From assembly GCF_039724765.1 (NCBI RefSeq), contig NZ_CP155729.1, forward strand, positions 2,613,501 to 2,677,500: a stretch of DNA of 64,000 bases, written 5' to 3'. Positions 1-9,706 of this stretch are shown here, in pieces. Numbering within the stretch: the stretch's first letter is position 1; each line of letters opens with the position of its first letter. Source of the DNA: Sagittula stellata E-37. Lineage in GTDB: Bacteria > Pseudomonadota > Alphaproteobacteria > Rhodobacterales > Rhodobacteraceae. The translations under genes and the position numbers were made by a program. Under the pieces are notes generated by a model. It saw nothing but the letters and a program-made list of their open reading frames with translations. It did not search any database and was not told the DNA's origin.

Positions 1-855
1 GGGCTGTTCTTCTACCGCAAGGACCTGCTGGAGAAACACGGCGCCACTGTGCCCCGCACCTGGGACGAAATGGAGGCCGTCGCGCGCCAGATCCAGGCGG
101 CGGAGCGGGCTGAGGGCAACCGGATCTGGGGCTACATCTTTGACGGCGCCGCCGGTGAGGGGCTGACCTGCAACGCGATGGAATGGCTGGCGACCATGGG
201 CGGGGCGCAGATCCTGGATGGCGAGGGCCGCGTCGCGGTGGACGATCCCGCCGCCATGGACACGCTGCGCCGGGTCAAGGGCTGGATCGGCGACATCGCC
301 CCGCCCGAAGTGACGACGCTCAACAACGAGAGCGCGCGCGAGATGTTCCAGAACGGCGGCGCGGTCTTCATGCGCAACTGGCCCTATGTCTGGGCGCTGG
401 CGCAAGAGGACTGGAGCAAGGTCAAAGGCAAGGTCGGCGTGACCACCCTGCCCGGCGGCGAAGCAGGCTCTGGCGCGGGCACCAGCGGCGGCTGGTATCT
501 GGGCGTGTCGCAGGACAGCGCGCATCCCGAAATCGCTGCCGATCTCGTGATGCACATGACCTCGAAGAACGAACAACTTCAGCGCGCGCTGTTCAGCAGC
601 GTGAACCCGACGCGGCCAGAGCTGTATTCCAACCCCGACATCCGCAACATGTCGGACTTCTTCGGAGAGATCTTCGCGGCGCTGCAAACCGCGATCAACC
701 GGCCCAACGCCGAACTGCGGGGCAGCTACACCTTTGTGTCGGACCGCTGGTCGGCGGCCGTCAACGCCTATCTTGCCGGCGAGGCGGACGACCCGCTGAC
801 CCTTTTCGCGCCGTTGCAGGAGCAGCTTGCGCGGCTGGAGCGACGCGGCTGGTAG
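1..855 (+). CDS. Sugar ABC transporter substrate-binding protein, C-terminal part
   Basis: The gene runs in from the left edge; the reading frame is open from base 1 (GLFFYRKDLLEKHG) and stops at 855, so only about the last 284 residues are visible. The pattern FYRKDLLEKHG...PRTWDEME, followed by an aromatic-rich region (FMRNWPYVWAL) and GGWYLGVSQDSAHPE, is typical of family 1 extracellular solute-binding proteins of the maltose/trehalose type, which bind sugars in the periplasm and deliver them to an ABC importer. No permease or ATPase genes follow, so they must lie to the left or elsewhere. The substrate cannot be told from this fragment. Confidence 0.85.
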   Translation, partial: GLFFYRKDLLEKHGATVPRTWDEMEAVARQIQAAERAEGNRIWGYIFDGAAGEGLTCNAMEWLATMGGAQILDGEGRVAVDDPAAMDTLRRVKGWIGDIAPPEVTTLNNESAREMFQNGGAVFMRNWPYVWALAQEDWSKVKGKVGVTTLPGGEAGSGAGTSGGWYLGVSQDSAHPEIAADLVMHMTSKNEQLQRALFSSVNPTRPELYSNPDIRNMSDFFGEIFAALQTAINRPNAELRGSYTFVSDRWSAAVNAYLAGEADDPLTLFAPLQEQLARLERRGW

Positions 856-903
856 GTCTCAGGCTCAGATCAGGGTCCAGATCGGGACCAGTTCAGACCC
901 CGA

Positions 904-1482
904 TCATGCCCTGAGTCCGTCGACGAATATATCGAGCAGCCGCAACACCTGCGCGCGCCAGTCCGGCCCGGGTTCGCGCGCATAGCAGAGCGCGTACATC
1001 GCCTGTAGCAGATCTTCGGCGGTGACGCCGTCCCGAAGAAGGCCCGCCTGCTGACCCTTGGCGATCAGGGCGTTGACCGATCCGGTGATGCGGGCCGAAA
1101 GCTCTGCGTATGTCTGCTTGGCGTCCTCGGTCATCACCATCGACAGGGCGCCCAGCATCCCGCGCTTGGTTTCCACCATCGCCACGTTGGCATGCAGCCA
1201 GCCGCGCAGCGCGGCCACCGGGTCGTTGGTGCCATCCAGCCCTTCGGCCAGGTCGGCCAGTTGCTCCATCTCGCGGCGGAAGACCGCGTGGAACAGTTCC
1301 TCGCGATTCGGAAAGTGGCGGTAAAGCGTGCCGATTCCCACGCCCGCGCGGCGCGCCACAGCCTCCAGGCTGGCGTTCGGACCACCCTGCCCCAGCACGC
1401 CCTTGGCCGCCTCGATCAGCAGATCGCGGTTGCGGGCGGCATCCGCACGCGGCTTTCTCTTGCGCGTTTCACACAAACGCAC
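904..1482 (-). CDS. TetR family transcriptional regulator
   Basis: A 192-residue protein with an N-terminal helix-turn-helix at about residues 18-62 (NRDLLIEAA...LEAVARRAGVGIGTLYRHFPNREELF), the classic TetR DNA-binding pattern, followed by a divergent helical ligand-binding half. The start overlaps the beginning of the intergenic region it shares with the molybdenum hydroxylase genes starting at 1626. A perfect 7-bp inverted repeat lies in that region inside a promoter-like element, so the simplest inference is that this protein represses the divergent oxidoreductase operon and probably its own gene. The inducer is unknown; an aldehyde or aromatic substrate of the operon is a reasonable guess. 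Confidence 0.9.
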   Translation of the reverse strand: MRLCETRKRKPRADAARNRDLLIEAAKGVLGQGGPNASLEAVARRAGVGIGTLYRHFPNREELFHAVFRREMEQLADLAEGLDGTNDPVAALRGWLHANVAMVETKRGMLGALSMVMTEDAKQTYAELSARITGSVNALIAKGQQAGLLRDGVTAEDLLQAMYALCYAREPGPDWRAQVLRLLDIFVDGLRA

Positions 1483-1492
1483 GCTCTCCTCT

Positions 1493-1520
1493 TGATAAAC
1501 GGAGGCATCCTCCGTATAAC
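1493..1520 (+). promoter_or_regulatory. Promoter with TetR-type operator in its spacer
   Basis: TTGATA (1493-1498) and TATAAC (1515-1520) are 16 bases apart and read toward the oxidoreductase genes. The spacer holds the inverted repeat ACGGAGG (1499-1505), CAT, CCTCCGT (1509-1515). An operator at this place would block RNA polymerase directly. The divergent TetR gene starts at 1482. The repeat is seen; the regulatory role is inferred. Confidence 0.6.
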
Positions 1521-1625
1521 TGTAGCACGGGATGGGCGCGGTGCCTTCCCAATACGGACCTTAAGGACTTCCTCGCCCGGGTGCGAGGGACCGGCTTTCA
1601 TAAAATCATCACAAAGGAGGGACGG

Positions 1626-2120
1626 ATGTCTTACTCCATCTCGCTGACCCTGAACGGGGTCGCACGCGATGTCGCGCTGGACGATCCGCGCGTCACGCTT
1701 CTCGATCTGTTGCGCGAACGGCTGGCGATGCCCGGCACCAAGAAAGGCTGCGACCGCGGGCAATGCGGTGCCTGCACGGTGCTGGTGAACGGAAAACGGA
1801 TGAATGCCTGCCTGACGCTGGCCGTCACACTGGACGGCGCCGAGGTCACGACGATCGAAGGACTGGCGCAGGACGGCGCCTTGCATCCGGTACAGGCGGC
1901 GTTTGTCGAGCATGACGGGTTCCAGTGCGGATATTGCACGCCGGGCCAGATCATGAGCGCCGTGGGTCTGATCGCCGAGGGCGCGGCGGGCGACGATCCC
2001 GACCGCATCCGCGAAGGCATGAGCGGCAACATCTGCCGGTGCGCGGCCTACCACGGCATCGCGCTGGCGGTGCAGGACGCGACACGCCGGATGGCGGACA
2101 AGACGGAGGGTGCGGCATGA
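1626..2120 (+). CDS. Molybdenum hydroxylase 2Fe-2S subunit (PaoA/YagT-like)
   Basis: A 164-residue protein starting at MSYSISLTLNG, chosen because AAAGGAGGG lies 5 bases upstream; the longer open frame upstream has no ribosome site. It carries the plant-type ferredoxin cluster motif (GCDRGQCGACTV...C) near residues 40-60 and the second 2Fe-2S motif (CGYCTPGQ ... NICRCAAYHGI) in the C-terminal half, as in small subunits of xanthine dehydrogenase-family enzymes. The stop overlaps the start of the FAD subunit gene. The order small, FAD, molybdenum subunit matches PaoABC of E. coli, a periplasmic aldehyde oxidoreductase, but no Tat signal is present here, so this enzyme is probably cytoplasmic. 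Confidence 0.9.
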   Translation: MSYSISLTLNGVARDVALDDPRVTLLDLLRERLAMPGTKKGCDRGQCGACTVLVNGKRMNACLTLAVTLDGAEVTTIEGLAQDGALHPVQAAFVEHDGFQCGYCTPGQIMSAVGLIAEGAAGDDPDRIREGMSGNICRCAAYHGIALAVQDATRRMADKTEGAA

Positions 2121-3169
2121 AACGGTTCGATTTCATTCAACCTGCGTCGCTGTCCGAGGCGCTTGGCGCCTGGCATCCCGGCGCGGTCTGGCTGGGCGGC
2201 GGCACCAGCCTTGTCGACCTGATGAAGACCGGTGCGGCCACACCCGACACGGTCATCGACATCACCCGCCTGCCCGGCCTGCGCGGCATCGACGTATTGC
2301 AGGACGGCGCCACGCGGATCGGTGCGCTGGTCTCCAACGCCGACCTCGCCCGCGACGAAGGCTTTGCCAGGCGTTTCCCCATGGTGGCGGAGGCGCTGCT
2401 GTCCGGTGCGTCGGGGCAGTTGCGCAACGCGGCGACGGTGGCGGGGAACCTGTTGCAGCACACCCGCTGCGCCTATTTCCAGGACCCGAACGCGGCCTGC
2501 AACCGCCGTCATGCCGGATCGGGCTGCGATGCCCGGGAAGGACTGAACGAGGGCCACGCGGTGTTGGGCTGGTCGGAAGGCTGCATCGCGACCCACCCGT
2601 CCGACTTCTGCGTGCCGCTGGTGGCGCTTGGCGCCGTGGTGGAGATCGAGGGCCCGAAAGGCACACGCGACGTGGCGCTTGCGGATTTCCTACGCCTCCC
2701 GGGCGACACGCCGGAACGCACCACAGCGCTGAATGCCGATGAGCTTGTCACCGGCCTGAGGCTGCCCGCCGGTGCCGAGGCGTTTGCAGCCCATGCCCGC
2801 TATCTCAAGGTGCGCGACCGGACGTCCTTTGCCTTTGCCCTGACCTCTGCCGCCGCCGCGCTGCGGATGGAGGGTGGCGTGATCGCCGAGGCCCGGCTGA
2901 CGCTTGGCGCCGTGGCGGCGCGCCCGTGGCGCGTGGCAGAGGCCGAGGCGATGCTGGCCGGTCAGGCGCCGGATGCCGCGCTGTTCGACAGGGCGGCGGG
3001 CGCGGCGATGGCTGGGGCTGCGCCGTCGGGCGACAACGGCTGGAAGATCGACCTGGCCATCCGCACCGCCGCGCGCGCGCTGACACTTGCGGCCAAAGGT
3101 ACGCCGGACCGCATGCCCGCCCTGCCCGCATCACCCTTCGGACCGACCAAGGAGGCCCAACATGCCTGA
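2117..3169 (+). CDS. Molybdenum hydroxylase FAD subunit with 4Fe-4S insertion (PaoB/YagS-like)
   Basis: A 350-residue FAD-binding subunit that transfers electrons from the iron-sulfur clusters to an acceptor. The FAD-binding motifs are LGGGTSLVDLMKTG (about residues 26-39) and the region RNAATVAGNLLQ (103-114). Directly after it come Cys118, Cys128 and Cys137, with further cysteines at 156 and 165; this insertion is characteristic of PaoB, which holds an extra 4Fe-4S cluster, and separates this subunit from ordinary XdhA or CoxM proteins. The start codon overlaps the stop of the 2Fe-2S gene (ATGA), so the two are translationally coupled. Assignment to the PaoB type is from motif recognition. 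Confidence 0.88.
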   Translation: MKRFDFIQPASLSEALGAWHPGAVWLGGGTSLVDLMKTGAATPDTVIDITRLPGLRGIDVLQDGATRIGALVSNADLARDEGFARRFPMVAEALLSGASGQLRNAATVAGNLLQHTRCAYFQDPNAACNRRHAGSGCDAREGLNEGHAVLGWSEGCIATHPSDFCVPLVALGAVVEIEGPKGTRDVALADFLRLPGDTPERTTALNADELVTGLRLPAGAEAFAAHARYLKVRDRTSFAFALTSAAAALRMEGGVIAEARLTLGAVAARPWRVAEAEAMLAGQAPDAALFDRAAGAAMAGAAPSGDNGWKIDLAIRTAARALTLAAKGTPDRMPALPASPFGPTKEAQHA

Positions 3170-5414
3170 CACCCTTTCCCCCCAGGTCCGTTTCGGATCG
3201 AACGCCGGCCAGCCCGTCACGCGGCGGGACGGCATAGCCAAGGTCACCGGCGCCGCGACCTTTGCCGCCGACAACCTGCCCGACGGTTTGCTGCATGCGG
3301 TCTACGTCCCCGCCACCGTCGCGCGGGGTCGTGTCGCGTCGCTGGATGTTGCGGCGGCAGAGGCGCACACTGGCGTGACAAAGGTCTACACTCCGGCCAA
3401 CCGCCCCCCGCTGCAAGGCAGCCCGGACGACAAGCCGAACATGTTCTCCATGCGGATCGAGGCGTTGCAGGACGACACCGTGCGCTATGCCGGTCAGCCC
3501 ATCGCGCTGGTGGTGGCCGAGACGCTGGAGGCGGCAACAGAAGGCGCGCGCCTGCTGGCACCGCGCTACGAGACGGAGGTGCCGCGCGTATCGCTGGCGG
3601 ACGAGCCGGCACTGAAGATCGAGGGGGCGGGTTTCGGCAAGCCGTCGGACACCACGCATGGCGATCCCGGCGCGGGTCATGCCGCCGCCAACACCGCCGT
3701 GGACGTCACCTACACCACGCCCGCGCAGTATCACAACGCGATGGAGATGCATGCCGTCGTGGCCCAGTGGGACGGTGACCGCCTGACCCTCGATATACCG
3801 AGCCAGGCACTGATGCTGACCTGCGAGGCCTACGCGTATTTCCTGGGCATTCCGACGGAGAACGTGACCCTCCGCAGCCCCTACCTTGGCGGCGGTTTCG
3901 GGTCGAAGGCCTTCACCACCGGGCCGCAGCTTCTGGCGATCCTCGCGGCGCGGGACACGGGGCGGCCGGTCAAACTGATGCTGACTCGAAACCAGATGTT
4001 CGGGCCGGTCGGCCACCGTGGCGCCACGCTGCAGCGTTTGCGTCTTGGCACGGATGCCGAAGGTGCGCTGAAGGTCATCGACCACGAGGGCATCTCGGCA
4101 GTGTCGAGCTTCGACGAGTTTGTCGAACCGGCACCGAACGCCACGCAAGGGCTCTATGCCGCCGGGGCGTTGCGGTCGCGGCACCGGATGGCGCGGCTCG
4201 ACGTGGGCACGCCGGGCCCGATGCGGGCGCCGGGCGAGGCATCGGGCTCTGCCGCGTTGGAAGGCGCGATGGACGAGATGGCGGAGGCGCTTGGCATGGA
4301 CCCGTTGGCCTTCCGCCTGAAGAACTACGCAGAGGCCGAGCCAGGCACCGGGCGCCCCTATTCGTCGAAGGCGCTGCGCGAGTGCTATGAACAGGGTGCG
4401 GCGCGCTTCGGCTGGGCCGACAGGCCGCTTCAACCGCGCACGATGCGGGACAGCGACGGGATGCTGACCGGCTGGGGCATGGGCACCGCGCTGTTCGGCT
4501 GCCCGATGTTCGCCGCCGACGCCCGCGCCACACTGCGCGCGGATGGCAGCGCGCTGGTCGAGACCTCTGCCGCCGACATGGGGCAAGGCGCCTGGACCGC
4601 GCTGGCGCAGATCGCGGCGGACAGCCTTGGCCTGCCGCTCGACAGAGTGGAGTTCCGGGCCGGGCATTCCTCCCTGCCAAATGGCGGGGTTGCGGGCGGC
4701 TCCGGCCACACGGCGACGGCGGGCGGTGCGCTTCATGCGGCAGGTGGCGACGTGCTGCGGCAGTTGGGCGAAATCGCCAGCGCCGACCCGGGCTCTCCGC
4801 TGTTCGGGGCGGGCAACGCCGGGTTCGTGGCGCGGGACGGCAGGCTGTTTGTGGAGGGCGACGACAGCCGCAGCGACAGCTTTGCCGATATCTTCGCCCG
4901 CAACGGCTGCGTCGAGGTCACGGGCGAAGGCAGCGCCGCGCGCGCCGCGGAACATGCGCAAAGGTTCGCGATGTACTCCCACGGCGCGGTCTTTGCCGAG
5001 GTGAAGGTCGATCCGTCTCTGGGTCAGGTGCGGGTCACGCGCATGGTCGGCGCCTTTGCCGCGGGCCGGATCATCAACCCGAAGCTGGCCGAGAGCCAGT
5101 TGATGGGCGGCATGATCTGGGGGCTGTCCTTTGCGCTGCACGAAGCGGCGAAACAGGACCCCCGGCGCGGGCATATCGTCAACGGGGACCTCGCGGGCTA
5201 CCACGTGCCGGTGAACGCCGACGTTCAGGGCCTTGAGGTCATCACGGTGCATGAGGACGACCCCTTCGTGAACCCGCTCGGCATCAAGGGCGTGGGCGAA
5301 ATCGGCATCTCCGGGACAGTGGGCGCGATCGCCAACGCCATACGGCATGCCACCGGGCGGCGGGTCCGGAATTTTCCCATCCGGGTGCGCGACCTCGTCG
5401 GCGCGGGCGACTGA
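3162..5414 (+). CDS. Molybdenum hydroxylase large subunit, Moco-binding (PaoC/YagR-like)
   Basis: A 750-residue catalytic subunit of the xanthine dehydrogenase family. GGAGG lies 6 bases before the ATG at 3162, which overlaps the end of the FAD subunit gene by 8 bases. Seen motifs are PVTRRDGIAKVTGAATFAAD at the N terminus, the cofactor-contact loop YLGGGFGSK (about residue 240), RAPGEASGSAALEGAMDE, and the C-terminal GIKGVGEIGISG, whose glutamate is the expected catalytic base. The family hydroxylates aldehydes or N-heterocycles using molybdopterin cytosine dinucleotide. A strong terminator follows at once, so the three genes form a complete unit. The substrate is not determined by sequence; an aldehyde is most likely. 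Confidence 0.9.
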   Translation: MPDTLSPQVRFGSNAGQPVTRRDGIAKVTGAATFAADNLPDGLLHAVYVPATVARGRVASLDVAAAEAHTGVTKVYTPANRPPLQGSPDDKPNMFSMRIEALQDDTVRYAGQPIALVVAETLEAATEGARLLAPRYETEVPRVSLADEPALKIEGAGFGKPSDTTHGDPGAGHAAANTAVDVTYTTPAQYHNAMEMHAVVAQWDGDRLTLDIPSQALMLTCEAYAYFLGIPTENVTLRSPYLGGGFGSKAFTTGPQLLAILAARDTGRPVKLMLTRNQMFGPVGHRGATLQRLRLGTDAEGALKVIDHEGISAVSSFDEFVEPAPNATQGLYAAGALRSRHRMARLDVGTPGPMRAPGEASGSAALEGAMDEMAEALGMDPLAFRLKNYAEAEPGTGRPYSSKALRECYEQGAARFGWADRPLQPRTMRDSDGMLTGWGMGTALFGCPMFAADARATLRADGSALVETSAADMGQGAWTALAQIAADSLGLPLDRVEFRAGHSSLPNGGVAGGSGHTATAGGALHAAGGDVLRQLGEIASADPGSPLFGAGNAGFVARDGRLFVEGDDSRSDSFADIFARNGCVEVTGEGSAARAAEHAQRFAMYSHGAVFAEVKVDPSLGQVRVTRMVGAFAAGRIINPKLAESQLMGGMIWGLSFALHEAAKQDPRRGHIVNGDLAGYHVPVNADVQGLEVITVHEDDPFVNPLGIKGVGEIGISGTVGAIANAIRHATGRRVRNFPIRVRDLVGAGD

Positions 5415-5436
5415 TCCCGCCTGTCGAGACCAAAGA

Positions 5437-5464
5437 AAAAGGGCCCCCACCGGGGCCCTTTTGA
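5437..5464 (+). terminator. Intrinsic terminator of the oxidoreductase operon
   Basis: GGGCCCC (5441-5447), loop CACC, GGGGCCC, flanked by A-run and T-run, 22 bases after the last stop codon. Confidence 0.85.
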
Positions 5465-5633
5465 GTTTCGCGAACAAGGCTCGATGATTCACCGCCCGAG
5501 TGTTTTTCTGCCTGCGTCCTTGTTCACGCTCAGGGCCAGCGCACCGGCCCCAGAAACGGATGGCTTCAGTCCCATCCACAACCGGCGCGCCACAGGGACA
5601 TGCGACGCGCCACCCCCCACCGGGGTAACGTCG

Positions 5634-5663
5634 GGCCCGGGCGGCGGCAGAGCCGCCCGGGCC
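5634..5663 (-). terminator. GC-rich hairpin after nrdJ
   Basis: A perfect 12-bp stem (5634-5645 with 5652-5663, loop GGCAGA) lies just after the nrdJ stop on the minus strand. There is no clear T-run, so it may stop transcription weakly or mainly protect the 3' end. Confidence 0.5.
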
Positions 5664-5669
5664 GTCCGA

Positions 5670-8600
5670 TCAGCTGCAGCCGCTGGTGGAGCCGCAGGTG
5701 TTGCACTTCATGCAGGTGCCGTTGCGGACAAGGGTGTAGTTGCCGCATTCGCCGCAGGCTTCGCCTTCGTAGCCCTGCATTTTGGCCTTCGTACGCTGAT
5801 CCATCGACATGGCGCCCGAAGCCACCGCGATGGTCGACGTTGCCGCCGCCGATGCCTTGCCCGCATCGGGCGCCATCGTGCTGAGCGTGGCCACGGGATC
5901 GGTGCCGGTCGCCTGGGTCACGCCCCCCTGCAGCACGACGAGTTCCTGCGGAAGACGCTTGCGCAGGTAGCCGGTGGAGCTGATCTGCTTGAGCACTTCT
6001 AGGCTGCGCGACGCGGCGGTTTCCGACAGTTCCTTGACGTTGGCCACGCCTTCCTCGGCGCCCCGGCCCAGATCGTCGAAGGCCGCGCCTTCGGGCTTCA
6101 CATGGGCAAGGTCGGTGCGGTCGAGGTAGGACACGGCCAGTTCGCGGAAGATATAGTCGAGGATCGACGTCGCGTTCTTGATCGAGTCGTTGCCCTGCAC
6201 CATGCCCGCCGGTTCGAACTTGGTGAAGGTGAAGGCGTCGACGAATTCCTCCAGCGGCACGCCGTACTGCAGACCCACGGACACGGCGATGGCAAAGTTG
6301 TTCATCATCGCACGGAAGCCCGCGCCTTCCTTGTGCATGTCGATGAAGATCTCGCCCAGGGAACCGTCCTGATATTCGCCGGTGCGCAGGTAGACCTTGT
6401 GACCGCCGACGATGGCCTTCTGGGTGTAACCCTTGCGGCGCTCGGGCATCTTGGTCCGTTCGGACTTGATGATCTCCTTCACCACGATCTTCTCGACGAT
6501 CTTCTCGGCCAGCACCTGCGCCTTTTCCTGTGCGTTGCCGGTTTCCAGGATCTCGGCGGCGTCCTCGTCGTCTTCCACCAGAGCGGAGGCCAGAGGTTGC
6601 GAGAGTTTGGAGCCATCACGGTAAAGCGCGTTGGCCTTCGTGCCCAGCGACCACGACAGTTCGTAGGCCTTCTGGCAGTCCTCGATCGTCGCCGTGTTCG
6701 GCATGTTGATCGTCTTGGAGATCGCGCCCGAGATGAACGATTGCGCCGCCGCCATCATGCGGATGTGCGCCTCGACCGACAGGTAACGCTTGCCCTTCTT
6801 GCCGCAGGCGTTGGCGCAATCGAAGACCGAGTAGTGCTCTTCCTTCAGGTGCGGTGCGCCTTCCAGCGTCATCGTCCCGCAGACGTGGTCGTTGGCCGCG
6901 TCGATCTCGGCCTTCTTGAAGCCCAGGTGACGGAGCATGTCGAAGGTCGGGTCGTTCAGCTTGGCCTGCGGGATGCCCAGCACGTCGGTGCAGAAGGCCT
7001 CGCCCAGCGTCCACTGGTTGAACACGAACCGGATGTCGAAGGCGGTGGCAAGCGCTGCCTCGACCTTCTCGATCTGTGCCGGGCCGAAGCCGTGGCCGAT
7101 CAGTGCAGTGTGGTTCACGCCCGGAGCGTTGCCCAGCGTCTGATGGCCCACGGCGTAGCCGATGATCTCTTCGATCTCCGCGGACCCGTAGCCCAGCTTC
7201 GCCAGCGCCGCCGGAACGGAGCGGTTGATGATCTTGAAGTAGCCGCCGCCCGCGAGCTTCTTGAACTTCACCAGTGCGAAGTCCGGCTCGATCCCGGTGG
7301 TGTCGCAATCCATGACCAGGCCGATGGTGCCGGTCGGTGCGATCACGGAGACCTGCGCGTTGCGGTAGCCGTGACGCTCGCCCAGCTTCAGAGCCTCGTC
7401 CCAGGACGCCATGGCCAGCTCCACCAGCGTGGCGTCCGGGCAGTTCCTGTGATCGAGCGCGACCGGCTTCACTTCCAGCTTTTCGTAGCCGGTGGTCTTG
7501 CCCCATGCCGCGTTGCGGTGATTGCGGATGACCTTCAGCATGTGCTTGGCGTTGCGCTCGTACCCCGAGAACGCGCCCAGCTCGCCCGCCATTTCGGCGG
7601 AGGTGGCGTAGGACACACCGGTCATGATGGCGGTCAGCGCACCACACAGCGCGCGGCCTTCCTCGGAGTCGTAGCCGTAGCCCATGTTCATCAGCAGGCC
7701 GCCGATGTTGGCATAGCCAAGGCCCAGCGTCCGGAAGTCGTACGAGAGCTGCGCGATTTCCTTCGACGGGAACTGCGCCATGGTCACGGAGATTTCCAGC
7801 GTCAGCGTCCACAGACGGGTGGCGTGCATGTAGTCGTCGGACTGGAACACGCCGTCCTTGAGGAAGGTCAGCAGGTTCATCGACGCGAGGTTGCAGGCCG
7901 TGTCGTCGAGGAACATGTACTCGGAGCACGGGTTGGAACCACGGATCGCGCCGTCTTCCGGGCAGGTGTGCCAGGCGTTGACGGTGTCGTGGAACTGGAT
8001 GCCCGGGTCGGCGCAGGCCCATGCGGCGTGGCCGATCTGTTCCCACAGTTCCTTGGCATCGATGGTCTTCGCGACCGAGCCGTCGGTGCGGCGGATCAGC
8101 TCCCACGGCTTGTCCTCGCGGACGGCCTTCAGGAAGGCATCGGTCACGCGGATGGAGTTGTTGGAGTTCTGACCCGAAACGGAGGCGTAGGCTTCGCTGT
8201 CCCAGTCGGTGTCGTAGGTCGGAAACTCGATGGAGGCATAGCCCTGACGCGCGTAGTCCAGCACGCGCTTGATGTAGGTCTCCGGGATCATCGCCTGCTT
8301 GGCGGTGCGGACGGCCTTCTTCAGCGCGGTGTTGGCGGTGGGCTCATAAGCGTCGGCCTCGGTCCCGTCCCACGCGCGGATCGCGTCGAAGATGCCGTTG
8401 AGCATCTTCTCGTGCATCTTGGACCCGGCGACGATGGACGCGACCTTCTGCTCTTCCTTGACCTTCCAGTTGATGAATTCCTCGATGTCCGGGTGGTCGG
8501 CGTCGCAGATCACCATCTTGGCGGCGCGGCGCGTGGTGCCGCCGGATTTGATGGCACCGGCTGCGCGATCCCCGATCTTGAGGAACCCCATCAGGCCGGA

Positions 8601-9332
8601 GGACTTGCCTCCGCCTGACAGGGCCTCGCCTTGGGCACGCAGGGAGGAGAAGTTCGTGCCTGTACCGGATCCGTATTTGAAAAGCCGCGCCTCACGGACC
8701 CACAGATCCATGATGCCGCCATCGCTCACCAGGTCATCGGAAACCGACTGGATGAAGCAGGCGTGCGGCTGCGGATGCTCATAAGCCGACTTCGATTTGA
8801 CGAGTTTGCCGGTTTTGTAATCGACGTAGTAATGGCCCTGGCCGGGACCGTCGATGCCATAGGCCCAATGCAAGCCGGTGTTGAACCACTGCGGGCTGTT
8901 CGGCGCGGCGACCTGAGTCGCCAGCATGTAGCGCATTTCGTCGTAATAGGCGCGCGCGTCTTCTTCGGTGGTGAAGTAGCCGCCCTTCCAGCCCCAGTAG
9001 GCCCACGCGCCTGCAAGGCGGTCAAAGACCTGACGGGCCGAGGTTTCGCCGGTGCGCTTGGTGTCCTTTGCGGCCGGTTCGGAGCGCCACAGGAACTCGG
9101 GCACGCCCTCTTCGGCGACCTTCTTCAGTTCGACGGGCACGCCTGCCTTGCGGAAATACTTCTGCGCGATGACGTCGGACGCAACCTGGCTCCACTTGGC
9201 GGGAACTTCGAGGCTGTCGTGCCGGAACACGATGGTGCCGTCCGGATTGCGGATTTCCGAGCTCGTGGTGACGAAGGGCACCTCGGCGTAAGCGTCTTGT
9301 CCTGCCTTTGTGTATTTTCTTTCGATCTTCAT
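5670..9332 (-). CDS. nrdJ: Class II (adenosylcobalamin-dependent) ribonucleotide reductase
   Basis: A 1220-residue enzyme that reduces ribonucleotides to deoxyribonucleotides with a radical made from vitamin B12. The N terminus has the redox cysteine region [16 protein letters not shown], the middle has [18 protein letters not shown] (the NxCxE thiyl-radical and catalytic site) and a later [21 protein letters not shown] typical of the barrel. The last 40 residues hold a zinc-ribbon-like cysteine cluster ([22 protein letters not shown]), as in the long alphaproteobacterial NrdJ. Length fits that group. It is a single-gene unit preceded by a long regulatory region with a NrdR-box-like palindrome. 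Because the enzyme needs no oxygen, it works in both oxic and anoxic cells. Confidence 0.97.
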   Translation of the reverse strand: MKIERKYTKAGQDAYAEVPFVTTSSEIRNPDGTIVFRHDSLEVPAKWSQVASDVIAQKYFRKAGVPVELKKVAEEGVPEFLWRSEPAAKDTKRTGETSARQVFDRLAGAWAYWGWKGGYFTTEEDARAYYDEMRYMLATQVAAPNSPQWFNTGLHWAYGIDGPGQGHYYVDYKTGKLVKSKSAYEHPQPHACFIQSVSDDLVSDGGIMDLWVREARLFKYGSGTGTNFSSLRAQGEALSGGGKSSGLMGFLKIGDRAAGAIKSGGTTRRAAKMVICDADHPDIEEFINWKVKEEQKVASIVAGSKMHEKMLNGIFDAIRAWDGTEADAYEPTANTALKKAVRTAKQAMIPETYIKRVLDYARQGYASIEFPTYDTDWDSEAYASVSGQNSNNSIRVTDAFLKAVREDKPWELIRRTDGSVAKTIDAKELWEQIGHAAWACADPGIQFHDTVNAWHTCPEDGAIRGSNPCSEYMFLDDTACNLASMNLLTFLKDGVFQSDDYMHATRLWTLTLEISVTMAQFPSKEIAQLSYDFRTLGLGYANIGGLLMNMGYGYDSEEGRALCGALTAIMTGVSYATSAEMAGELGAFSGYERNAKHMLKVIRNHRNAAWGKTTGYEKLEVKPVALDHRNCPDATLVELAMASWDEALKLGERHGYRNAQVSVIAPTGTIGLVMDCDTTGIEPDFALVKFKKLAGGGYFKIINRSVPAALAKLGYGSAEIEEIIGYAVGHQTLGNAPGVNHTALIGHGFGPAQIEKVEAALATAFDIRFVFNQWTLGEAFCTDVLGIPQAKLNDPTFDMLRHLGFKKAEIDAANDHVCGTMTLEGAPHLKEEHYSVFDCANACGKKGKRYLSVEAHIRMMAAAQSFISGAISKTINMPNTATIEDCQKAYELSWSLGTKANALYRDGSKLSQPLASALVEDDEDAAEILETGNAQEKAQVLAEKIVEKIVVKEIIKSERTKMPERRKGYTQKAIVGGHKVYLRTGEYQDGSLGEIFIDMHKEGAGFRAMMNNFAIAVSVGLQYGVPLEEFVDAFTFTKFEPAGMVQGNDSIKNATSILDYIFRELAVSYLDRTDLAHVKPEGAAFDDLGRGAEEGVANVKELSETAASRSLEVLKQISSTGYLRKRLPQELVVLQGGVTQATGTDPVATLSTMAPDAGKASAAATSTIAVASGAMSMDQRTKAKMQGYEGEACGECGNYTLVRNGTCMKCNTCGSTSGCS

Positions 9333-9476
9333 CGCGTTCTGCCCCGTCGCAAAGTTCTTGGTCCCATGCCGGAAAGACGGGGCATCAGGGAAAAAAAGCC
9401 GCCGCGTGCAGATCGCACGTTCCGGGGTGTCCCCCCCATCAGGCTGTATGGCTGTTCTGTCCCTGAGCCGCCCCGA

Positions 9477-9492
9477 CCACTACATGTAGTGG
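9477..9492 (-). promoter_or_regulatory. NrdR-box-like palindrome upstream of nrdJ
   Basis: The perfect 16-base palindrome CCACTACATGTAGTGG matches the core CWANATNTWG of the NrdR box, the binding site of the ATP-cone repressor of ribonucleotide reductase genes. It lies 145 bases before the nrdJ start. A left half-site (CACAAAAT, within 9509-9524) follows exactly 32 bases on, the usual three-turn spacing of paired NrdR boxes; its right half is degenerate. Role inferred. Confidence 0.6.
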
Positions 9493-9697
9493 CGCTACCG
9501 TCCGGCCTGCACAAAATGACCAATACTGGACAGAGTCGTCAACGCCATTTTTCGCCAAAGCGTCATATATTTTGTGTTGACGATGCGGGCACCTACTACT
9601 GGCAGTTATCTGTACAAGGGCATCCCCCGATTCACTCACAACGCGTTAATCTTGGCTTAACTCCGAAATCAGCGATTCCGTGTTTGTTTGCACAAAG

Positions 9698-9706
9698 TTA
9701 TCCACA
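9698..9706 (+). promoter_or_regulatory. DnaA box upstream of nrdJ
   Basis: TTATCCACA is a perfect DnaA box. It sits in an inverted repeat, GTTATCC (9697-9703) and GGATAAC (9714-9720), about 370 bases upstream of nrdJ. DnaA is known to act at the E. coli nrdAB promoter; action here is only inferred. Confidence 0.45.

Noticed and set aside
2805..5579. A 924-residue minus-strand open frame
   Set aside because: It lies opposite the FAD and molybdenum subunit genes, is very rich in Arg, Gly and His, and has no recognisable domain; a high-G+C shadow.
6102..8618. An 838-residue plus-strand open frame
   Set aside because: Antisense to nrdJ, which is certain. The composition is low-complexity and there is no ribosome site or motif.
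9606..9614. TTATCTGTA as another DnaA box
   Set aside because: It differs from TTATCCACA at three positions, too many to count.
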